Source: UBA1413 sp964349885
GTDB lineage: Bacteria; Bacteroidota; Bacteroidia; Bacteroidales; Prolixibacteraceae
Assembly: GCA_964349885.1 (NCBI GenBank)
Contig: CAYGIQ010000073.1
Coordinates: forward strand, 1 to 13,157
Direction: 5' to 3'
Length of the DNA stretch: 13,157 nucleotides
Each line of letters opens with the position of its first letter. Position 1 is the stretch's first letter. The notes beneath the pieces are model-generated. The model worked only from the letters and a program-made list of their open reading frames with translations, was not told the DNA's origin and did not search any database. Shown piece by piece: positions 1 through 6,160 of this stretch. The position numbers and the translations under genes are program-made.

Positions 1-1004
1 GTAATCAATTGGGCTATCTCCTCGTCGAGTCGAAGGTAAAGGTCTTGCATCTCGCGGGAAGCTGGACCGAAACTGTTGTTTTCGTAGTCCATTGATGAAA
101 AAAACAGGGTAATAAGGTCGGGGATAGCATCGTTGCCAACCCCTTCATTCATCATCAGGGCGGCAGCAAACTCCCGAACTATCGTATTGGCATAAGGAGT
201 GGTTTTTATTGGAGCGAATGATTCGGCTCGGCGAACCAATCTTCCCAACGCATGAGGAAAGGTGTTGTCGCGGCCATTGTAACCTGCCTCCAGTGGGTGA
301 TTGTCGGCAAGGCTTGCGCTGTAAACACTTTCGTGGTGGAGGGTAACCCAGTTGCGTCCCGAATATTTCTCTCCCTGGCTCACCATGTTGAAGTCGCGGG
401 CCCATTCCGGGAAATTGCTTACATAAAAAGAACTCGAAATCATACGACCCGATACCGGGTCGAACCACCAGGCACCATCGGCGGCGTGTCCGGCTGCTAA
501 AATGGCCGATTCGGCATTCATAGCAACAGTGAATACTTTTGCCCTGTTCAGGGTTGCAAGTTTGAGATTATCGCCAATAGTGGTCGTAAGCAATTTACGT
601 GGCGAAGCATTTCCGCTTTTGGAATCGGCCCCTACCGTAAAGTAGTAATCATCGGTAACCGCCTGAACCTCGCGTGATCTTAACCGGTCGTACCAAACCG
701 CATCGACGATGCCATGAAAGCCGGGATAGACTCCGGTAAAGAGTGTGGCTGTACCGCTCGCATAATTTTGCATATGCTGCGCCATTTTCATATTGGCAAC
801 CACCGTTCCCCGGGAGTACAATTTTTTAAAACCATTGTTTCCGAACTGCTCCCAATAGCGCTCGATATAATCTGGCCGCATGTTCTCTACCACTATGCCG
901 ATTACCAGTTTGGGAGGGGGCACTGGTCGGAAATTAGCTGTCTGGGCCATTAAAAATTGAAACGATGGGGTCGCCAGCATTAAAAACAGAAGAATTCTGA
1001 TCAT
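1..1004 (-). CDS. Exported alkaline phosphatase superfamily (PafA-like) protein, probable pseudoenzyme, 3' end outside window
   Basis: The reading frame is open from the ATG at 1004 to the left edge (334 residues, C-terminus missing). Residues 1-20 form a signal peptide ending LMA, so the product is exported. The fold matches the type I phosphodiesterase/alkaline phosphatase family, nearest to Bacteroidota PafA: KLVIGIVVENMRPDY (32-46), TGVYPGFHGIV (90-100), VWYDR (103-107), SPRKLLTTTIGD (134-145), AGHAADGAWWFD (171-182), SSMDYENNSFGP (303-314). Active PafA uses Asp38, Thr79 (nucleophile), Asn100, Lys162/Arg164 and Asp305/His309. By my manual alignment these positions hold Glu40, Tyr81, Ala102, Asn163/Glu165, Asp306 and Asn310, so only the Asp305 equivalent is kept. 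The family call is secure; loss of phosphatase activity is inferred. Asp352, His353 and His486 equivalents lie outside the window. The gene follows DoxX by 65 bp on the same strand and may be co-transcribed. Confidence 0.88.
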   Translation of the reverse strand, partial: MIRILLFLMLATPSFQFLMAQTANFRPVPPPKLVIGIVVENMRPDYIERYWEQFGNNGFKKLYSRGTVVANMKMAQHMQNYASGTATLFTGVYPGFHGIVDAVWYDRLRSREVQAVTDDYYFTVGADSKSGNASPRKLLTTTIGDNLKLATLNRAKVFTVAMNAESAILAAGHAADGAWWFDPVSGRMISSSFYVSNFPEWARDFNMVSQGEKYSGRNWVTLHHESVYSASLADNHPLEAGYNGRDNTFPHALGRLVRRAESFAPIKTTPYANTIVREFAAALMMNEGVGNDAIPDLITLFFSSMDYENNSFGPASREMQDLYLRLDEEIAQLI

Positions 1005-1042
1005 CAAAGGCCAATTAAGGGTTTTGGATATCCGCAATTAGA

Positions 1043-1062
1043 AACACCTTTCGAAAGGGGTT
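1043..1062 (-). other. Hairpin in the doxX-phosphatase intergenic gap
   Basis: The 12-bp perfect palindrome CCTTTCGAAAGG (1047-1058) is flanked by three more complementary bases on each side after one mismatch (AAC at 1043-1045, GTT at 1060-1062). On the minus strand it lies between the DoxX stop and the phosphatase start and is followed by TCTAATT rather than a real U-run. It could be a weak terminator, a processing site or a restriction-type palindrome. The structure is seen; the role is not established. Confidence 0.35.
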
Positions 1063-1069
1063 CTCCAGA

Positions 1070-1489
1070 TCAGCGGCGTTTATTTAAAACAGCGTCGAAA
1101 GAATACTTACCACCCCCCAGAATTAGGATGGCAATGAAACCCACAAGATACATGAGAGCCAGCTCCTTGCGTTGAAATGGATCGGTTGCATGCACCATAA
1201 AGGCGGCAACACCCATGGCTATAATAACCGGCACAGAGCTTAATCGGGTTGCTAATCCTGCGGCCACCAGAATTGGTGATACAATCTCTCCTACTACGGT
1301 CAGTATGAGTGAATAGGTCGAACCAATTCCAAGGGGGTCAGGGAACCCTTCGAAATTTCCATTGAGCAGTCTTTGCAATTTGGGCAGCCCATGGGTGAAC
1401 ATAAAAGCCGAAAGCACAACTCTCGAAAGTAACAACCAAAAGTGCAATAGGCCTTGGTGGATTTTATGACTGAACAGCAATTTAACCAT
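1070..1489 (-). CDS. DoxX family inner-membrane protein
   Basis: This 139-residue protein has four hydrophobic segments (about 14-34, 58-78, 84-101 and 111-127), the usual DoxX layout and length. Family marks include the FTHGLPKL stretch after helix 1, the GEIVSPILVAAGLATR helix-2 region and the HATDPFQRKELALMYL stretch before helix 4. DoxX-family proteins are small quinone-associated or redox-linked membrane proteins. The name comes from thiosulfate:quinone oxidoreductase in Acidianus, but most bacterial members have no proven reaction, and no partner subunit such as DoxD or DoxA is seen here. The ATG at 1489 is the only sensible start. It is divergent from the AGCS symporter and lies upstream of the phosphatase-like gene. 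A sequence reading CATCTTTG on the minus strand (1531-1538) is one base off the Bacteroidota -7 box. Confidence 0.85.
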   Translation of the reverse strand: MVKLLFSHKIHQGLLHFWLLLSRVVLSAFMFTHGLPKLQRLLNGNFEGFPDPLGIGSTYSLILTVVGEIVSPILVAAGLATRLSSVPVIIAMGVAAFMVHATDPFQRKELALMYLVGFIAILILGGGKYSFDAVLNKRR

Positions 1490-1711
1490 ATTTGATACAT
1501 TTAAAGCGGTTGGCTTATATCACATGTCTGCAAAGATGAAGAAAAAAGTTTTATGGGATACGCATGACCAACGCAGCGAACGAAGAATTAAGCAATTAAA
1601 CGCATCCATGATTTTTTGTTGCTCTAACGGGGTTTTCCTGACAGGTGGGTGGTGTCAGATAAAAAGAGAATACTATTTTTAAGCACTGATAATTACCAAA
1701 CAGAGATTACG

Positions 1712-3391
1712 ATGCATCAATTGAACGACTTTTTGTCACAAATCGACGGATTTATTGGAGGATCACAATGGTTTGTATTCCTTCTTTTAGGAACCGGCGT
1801 TTTTTTTACCATATATCTTAAGTTTCCTCAGTTCAGATACCTGAAGCACTCATTGAGGATTGTCTCGGGTAAATTCGACAAGGAGGGTGACAAAGGGGAT
1901 ACATCGCATTTTCAGGCTCTGACTACTGCCCTTTCGGGCACAGTGGGAACCGGCAATATTGCAGGGGTGGCGCTTGCAGTGCACTTAGGGGGACCTGCGG
2001 CGTTGTTTTGGATGTTGGTAACGGCCATGGTGGGCATGACGACCAAATTTGTTGAGGTGACCCTTTCGCACAAATACCGCGAATTTGCAGCCGACGGTTC
2101 GGTAGCTGGTGGCCCCATGTATTACATGAAAAACCGGCTTAAAATGCGATGGCTGGCTGTAATATTTGCAATTGCCACTATTATAAGCGCTTTCGGAACT
2201 GGTAGTTTGCCTCAGATCAACAGCATTTCCAATTCCTTGTTTGCCACTTTTGGTATCAATCACATTGTTACCGGAGCGGTGTTGTCGGTTCTACTCGGTG
2301 CGGTAATTTTGGGTGGAATCAAACGCATTGCCATGGTTACCTCCAGGCTGGTTCCTATAATGGCGCTTATTTATTTTGTGGGCGCTATGCTGGTTATCGT
2401 TTACAATTACCAGAACATTGTGCCCTCCTTTGTAGCCATCTTTAGAGATGTATTTACCGGCTCTGCTGCCACCGGAGGATTTTTGGGGGCAAGTTTGGCT
2501 TTCGCTTTTAACCGTGGGGTAAACCGTGGCCTTTTTTCGAATGAAGCAGGTCAGGGGTCTGCACCCATCGCCCATGCTGCGGCGCGCGCCCATGAGCCGG
2601 TATCGGAGGGTCTGGTAGCCCTGCTCGAACCATTCATCGATACCATCATCATTTGTATGCTTACCGGAATGGTATTGCTTTCATCGGGCGTATGGAGTGA
2701 AAAACACGACAATCAGTTCCAAGCGGCCGACATCGTTATGCTTGCCAATTCATACAATGAGTCTGTTGAATCAGAGGCATCCGCTCTGTTTGAGTTTCTC
2801 AAGGGCGATCGTGCCCTGCCATTGTTTAGTGGAACCCTTCAGGCAGTCGATGGCCGTCTATCCGATGCTCCCACCATGATGCATGCCCGTTCGGTGGCTG
2901 AGGATGTAAGGATTACCCTTCGTGGATCACCTTACAACGGACAGGTTAGCTTCAACAATGGGAAATTGGTTGGTCAGGAGGGATTGGCGATTGTCGGGAA
3001 ATCTCTTATGCACAGCGCTCCGCTTACGTCCCTTGCATTCACACGAAGTTGGTTGGGGGCTTATGGTAGTTATATTGTAGCCATCGGTCTGTTGCTTTTT
3101 GCTTTTTCTACGGCCATTTCCTGGTCCTACTATGGCGACCGGGCTGTCAATTTCCTTTTTGGCGTTAAAGGAATTATCTATTACCGGCTGGCTTATGTTG
3201 CAGGATTTTTTGTTGCTGCATTTACCGACACAACCATTGTTTGGACCTTTTCTGGTATTGCCATTGCCCTAATGACCATACCCAACCTGTTTGGGATTTT
3301 GTTCCTGCACCGAGAAATGAAAAGGGAGGTAAAAAGCTTCTGGCAGGAATATGCAGAGAGGTATCCGAACGAAAAAGTGCCTAAAGATTAA
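1712..3391 (+). CDS. AGCS family sodium:alanine/glycine-type symporter with enlarged periplasmic loop
   Basis: Amino acid carrier protein of the alanine/glycine:cation symporter family, expected in the inner membrane, importing a small amino acid with Na+. Numbering is from the ATG at 1712 (559 residues). An in-frame GTG at 1649 would add 21 polar residues with no family similarity, so I reject it. Family signatures: LSGTVGTGNIAGVAL (74-88), the AFNRGVNRGLFSNEAGQG block (265-282) followed by SAPIAHAAA, and FAFSTAISWSYYGDRA (463-478). About 11 hydrophobic segments are present. Between the helix ending at 327 and the helix starting near 450 there is a hydrophilic stretch of roughly 105 residues where compact family members have only a short loop. 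By the positive-inside rule, with a basic cytoplasmic C-terminus, it would face the periplasm. The exact amino acid substrate is not determinable. The gene ends 23 bp from the convergent cyclase gene with no visible hairpin between them. Confidence 0.93.
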   Translation: MHQLNDFLSQIDGFIGGSQWFVFLLLGTGVFFTIYLKFPQFRYLKHSLRIVSGKFDKEGDKGDTSHFQALTTALSGTVGTGNIAGVALAVHLGGPAALFWMLVTAMVGMTTKFVEVTLSHKYREFAADGSVAGGPMYYMKNRLKMRWLAVIFAIATIISAFGTGSLPQINSISNSLFATFGINHIVTGAVLSVLLGAVILGGIKRIAMVTSRLVPIMALIYFVGAMLVIVYNYQNIVPSFVAIFRDVFTGSAATGGFLGASLAFAFNRGVNRGLFSNEAGQGSAPIAHAAARAHEPVSEGLVALLEPFIDTIIICMLTGMVLLSSGVWSEKHDNQFQAADIVMLANSYNESVESEASALFEFLKGDRALPLFSGTLQAVDGRLSDAPTMMHARSVAEDVRITLRGSPYNGQVSFNNGKLVGQEGLAIVGKSLMHSAPLTSLAFTRSWLGAYGSYIVAIGLLLFAFSTAISWSYYGDRAVNFLFGVKGIIYYRLAYVAGFFVAAFTDTTIVWTFSGIAIALMTIPNLFGILFLHREMKREVKSFWQEYAERYPNEKVPKD

Positions 3392-3414
3392 TCTCGTGAA
3401 GTAGCTAATCGGTT

Positions 3415-4047
3415 TCAAACGGTTCTAAAAATAGCCCTAACCGGACTACCATCAGCCTTCTCCACCGCGAGAGGCAGACAATAAAAATCTCCCTGTTGGT
3501 TTATGAGGTTAGCCGTAAGGTTTAAATTCTCCACAATTACCAACTCATTGCTCAGTAAAATCTGATGGATGGGGTAACTGTCTGTTACAACTGGGTCGAC
3601 CGATATCATATCTAAGCCTATGCCTTTAAGATTCATCTTCGTTAGCAGTGTGGCTGCCGCAATCTCTAGTACCGGAAAGTGGTTAACGTAGGCCTGAGAT
3701 CCCCAATTTGCCGTCCATCCGGAGTAAAAGAGAATGTATTCGCAATGTTTGGTAATGTCTTTATTGGCAAGCAGAAAGCTGGCTGTAATGGTTGCTGTGC
3801 CAGTCGGAATTTCAAGAATTACTGCCCTCCCAACGAATTTGTCAACCGGAAACTGGTCGAGTGTTTTGCCCCCCGGAATCATGTGGGCAGGCGCATCGAT
3901 GTGGGTGCCTGTATGGCCATCGACCGAAAAGTGAAGTTCACTATAACCGTGCTGCTCAATGTTGGCATTTGATGCAAACGAAGGCTGCTGTTTCCCGGGA
4001 TAAATGGGCATTTCAGGATGCATTGGATGTGTGAGATCGAATAACAT
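3415..4047 (-). CDS. Cyclase family / kynurenine formamidase-like metal hydrolase
   Basis: This 210-residue protein has the cyclase-family (KynB-like) metal motif HTGTHIDAPAH at residues 45-55, giving His45, His49 and Asp51 as ligands and His55 as the nearby catalytic histidine. The second-half pieces GIGLDMISVD (142-151), His161 and Glu173 sit where the family keeps its remaining active-site residues. Length matches the family, and there is no signal peptide, so it should be cytoplasmic. Known members hydrolyse N-formylkynurenine, isatin or related amides; others are of unknown substrate. No other tryptophan-catabolism gene (kynureninase, tryptophan dioxygenase) is in the window, so a true KynB role is unsupported. 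It is divergent from the NCS1 permease 236 bp away, which suggests uptake and hydrolysis of the same compound (inference). A good minus-strand promoter match lies about 70 bp upstream of the start. Confidence 0.88.
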   Translation of the reverse strand: MLFDLTHPMHPEMPIYPGKQQPSFASNANIEQHGYSELHFSVDGHTGTHIDAPAHMIPGGKTLDQFPVDKFVGRAVILEIPTGTATITASFLLANKDITKHCEYILFYSGWTANWGSQAYVNHFPVLEIAAATLLTKMNLKGIGLDMISVDPVVTDSYPIHQILLSNELVIVENLNLTANLINQQGDFYCLPLAVEKADGSPVRAIFRTV

Positions 4048-4122
4048 ATTTATAAACGTTGGTGAAGAATTGTTTTTGAGTTTTTTGTTTTTTACGCAAC
4101 TGGGTTCATCAGCTTTTCCTTA

Positions 4123-4151
4123 CAAAAGTAGTTTTTAAACCATACATCAAA
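4123..4151 (-). promoter_or_regulatory. Bacteroidota-type promoter for the cyclase-family gene
   Basis: Read on the minus strand, TTTG (4151-4148) is followed after 17 bp by TACTTTTG (4130-4123), an exact TAnnTTTG -7 box. Transcription would start near 4116, leaving a leader of about 70 nt before the ATG at 4047. The motif match is visible; activity is inferred. Confidence 0.5.
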
Positions 4152-4259
4152 ACTTCGTGGCATATTGGTTGAGCAGTGTAAATGGCAAGGTATGTTTTTT
4201 AGTCAAAATTTTATGGCCAACGTTAGTTGTATAACCAATTTCCATATCTTTAAATGCTT

Positions 4260-4283
4260 CTAAATCTTTAACGGCTAAATCTT
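4260..4283 (+). repeat. 9-bp direct repeat abutting the permease start codon
   Basis: CTAAATCTT occurs at 4260-4268 and again at 4275-4283, a 15-bp period, with the second copy ending directly at the ATG at 4284. It lies in an AT-rich leader and may be chance. An unstructured AT-rich leader is consistent with SD-independent initiation in Bacteroidota. Confidence 0.3.
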
Positions 4284-5663
4284 ATGGGTGTGGGTTCCAT
4301 TGCTAAAAAACTCGACGATCTTTATGAATTTGACCGAGAACCGGTCAGCAAAAATTCACTTCAGGGAATAGGTAACTTTTTGGGTAGCTATGCAGGCGAA
4401 CACGTCGCCGGAACTGAATTTGTAATAGGGATGCTCTTTGTTGCCAAAGGAGTTTCGGTTTCCGATATGTTTGTTGGAGGCCTAATTGGCAATATTTTGG
4501 CCGTGCTCAGTTGGGCTTTTATTACGGCCCCGATTGCAGTTAAACTCAGGCTATCCCTTTACTGGCAGCTAAAGAAGATAACAGGTTCTGTTCTTGTATT
4601 TGTTTACAATATTGTTAATGCATTGATGTTTTGCTTCCTTGCCGGAGCTATGGTCGCTGTTTCTGCAACAGCCGTTGGCATTCCCTTTAATGTTCAGATG
4701 CCAACGTTAACCGACATGTATCCTACTGGAGCCGGCTGGATAATTACGGTTTTTGCTGTAGGAGCAGTTATTACCTTGTTTGCAATTCTTGGGTTCGAGC
4801 GCCTTGCACGCTTCTCTAAAGTTGCAGCGCCTTGGATGTTCCTCATTTTTGTGGCTGCTGCTATAGCTTCGTTGCCCAAGTTGGGTGTTAACAGCAATAT
4901 GAGCAATTTCTGGGAGGTTGCTCAAACCAAGGTCTGGACGGGTGAACCCTTGGCCGGGCAATCGAAATTCACCCTCTGGCATGTTATCCTTTTTACTTGG
5001 TTTGCCAATGCAGCCATGCACCTAGGAATGAGCGACCTGTCGATATTCCGTTACGCCCGTAAGTGGCAGTATGGCTTTGCGTCGGCAGTTGGGATGTTTT
5101 TAGGGCATTACACTGCTTGGATCGCTTCCGGTATTTTATACGCTGCCGCAACCAGCGATGCCCCAGGCGAAGTTGCCTATCAGGCTGTTGGTATAGCGGG
5201 AGCCATTTGCGTAATTATTGCAGGCTGGACCACTGCAAACCCAACCCTGTATCGTGCTGGACTTGCACTGCAGGTTGCATCGCCCGGATGGAGTCGTTGG
5301 AAAGTTACCCTACTGGCAGGATTGCTTACCACGGTAGCAGCCCTATTCCCGGCTCTGGTAATGCGGTTGCTTGATTTTGTGGCGCTCTACGGATTGGTAC
5401 TACTGCCTATGGGGGGCGTTATTTTTGCCGATTATTATTTGCTGCGAAAATGGAACCTTCACGATTTTTATGCAGAAAAAGCTGGTATAAGCTTTAACTG
5501 GGCCGCGGCATTAACCTGGTTCTTACTCTTGGGATTGGCGCTGGTGGCCAACTTTATTTTTGGGTTCGAACTGTTTTTCCTACACTTGCCAGTATGGCTG
5601 CTCTCTGTGGTGCTCTTTGTTTTGCTCAGCAAATTGTTTCAAAAACCTCTGAATCTGACCTAA
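4284..5663 (+). CDS. NCS1 family purine/cytosine permease-like transporter
   Basis: This 459-residue polytopic membrane protein has about 12 hydrophobic segments, the normal size for nucleobase:cation symporter-1 (CodB/FCY2-like) proteins. A polar N-terminus (DDLYEFDREPVSKNSLQG, 11-28) leads into the first half-helix region NFLGSYAGEHVAGTEFVIG (31-49), which in this family contributes to the substrate and sodium site. Later family-like pieces are ILGFERLARFSKVAAPWM, DLSIFRYARKWQYG and GWTTANPTLYRAGLALQ. The product would import a nucleobase, hydantoin, allantoin or related heterocycle with a cation; which one cannot be told from sequence. The family name is secure, the substrate open. It is divergent from the cyclase-family hydrolase and followed 104 bp later by a small membrane protein on the same strand. 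No exact -7 box is seen upstream; TATCTTTA at 4245-4252 is one base off. Confidence 0.88.
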   Translation: MGVGSIAKKLDDLYEFDREPVSKNSLQGIGNFLGSYAGEHVAGTEFVIGMLFVAKGVSVSDMFVGGLIGNILAVLSWAFITAPIAVKLRLSLYWQLKKITGSVLVFVYNIVNALMFCFLAGAMVAVSATAVGIPFNVQMPTLTDMYPTGAGWIITVFAVGAVITLFAILGFERLARFSKVAAPWMFLIFVAAAIASLPKLGVNSNMSNFWEVAQTKVWTGEPLAGQSKFTLWHVILFTWFANAAMHLGMSDLSIFRYARKWQYGFASAVGMFLGHYTAWIASGILYAAATSDAPGEVAYQAVGIAGAICVIIAGWTTANPTLYRAGLALQVASPGWSRWKVTLLAGLLTTVAALFPALVMRLLDFVALYGLVLLPMGGVIFADYYLLRKWNLHDFYAEKAGISFNWAAALTWFLLLGLALVANFIFGFELFFLHLPVWLLSVVLFVLLSKLFQKPLNLT

Positions 5664-5767
5664 AATAAAGAGTTTAAATATATCATACCTAATATAAGAA
5701 AGTAAGTTCTCTTCGTAATTGAGTTTAAAAACAGCTTCTGCTCGAATACTATAATACACCTGTTACC

Positions 5768-5962
5768 ATGCGATATCTGCTCTACCTCCTTTCTGCTGCG
5801 GGACTTATGCTGACCATTGTTCCGCCTGTTTTGAATTTTAAGGGATTAATGCTTCCCTCTCAACAAAATCTTCTGATGGGAATTGGCTTTGTTCTATGGT
5901 TTGGCAGTGCTTGGTTTTGGCTGGGTAAACGTAGTCGGTCAAATAACCAATCGACAGAATAG
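5768..5962 (+). CDS. Small two-helix membrane protein, function unknown
   Basis: This 64-residue protein starts at an ATG. It has two clear hydrophobic helices, about residues 1-24 (LLYLLSAAGLMLTIVPPVL) and 34-53 (LLMGIGFVLWFGSAWFWLG), joined by a short loop with a PSQQN turn and ended by a basic, polar tail (KRSRSNNQSTE). Both ends should lie on the same side of the membrane, the basic C-terminal tail implying the cytoplasm. Similar small proteins are, as I recall, common in Bacteroidota next to transporters, but I know no assigned function. It lies 104 bp after the permease on the same strand, so it could be co-transcribed and act as an accessory subunit, though the gap is wide enough for its own promoter. 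Helix pattern and lack of a better overlapping frame support it as a real gene. Confidence 0.65.
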   Translation: MRYLLYLLSAAGLMLTIVPPVLNFKGLMLPSQQNLLMGIGFVLWFGSAWFWLGKRSRSNNQSTE

Positions 5963-6056
5963 GCCAGGGGCTATTACATGGGATAATTGGGAAAATAAAC
6001 CGATGATATTGATTCCGGATTCAAGGTAAATTGGAGGGTAACCTATTTCATTTTTT

Positions 6057-6071
6057 TGCTTCGTAGAAGCA
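6057..6071 (+). repeat. Short inverted repeat upstream of the rhamnosidase gene
   Basis: TGCTTC (6057-6062) and GAAGCA (6066-6071) form perfect 6-bp arms around GTA, preceded on the plus strand by a run of seven T. The T-run is on the wrong side for a plus-strand terminator. It might be an operator for the gene starting at 6161, or chance. Confidence 0.25.
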
Positions 6072-6160
6072 GACTCCTGATTCAGAGATTGGCTTTTGGG
6101 TGGTGCATACCTCTGTTCTGGATATCATACAGACTACAATAAATTAAAACCATACTACGG

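Noticed and set aside
145..500. Short frames on both strands across the left edge
   Set aside because: They overlap the continuous 334-residue phosphatase-like frame, which has a signal peptide and family motifs.
1649..1711. GTG start extending the AGCS symporter by 21 residues
   Set aside because: The extension is polar, has no family similarity and precedes a normal ATG that starts the usual family N-terminus.
3392..3414. Shared terminator between the convergent symporter and cyclase genes
   Set aside because: The 23-bp gap has no inverted repeat or T-run.
6108..6115. TACCTCTG as a promoter -7 box for the rhamnosidase gene
   Set aside because: It has one mismatch to TAnnTTTG and the only upstream TTGG is 16 bp away, too weak to annotate.
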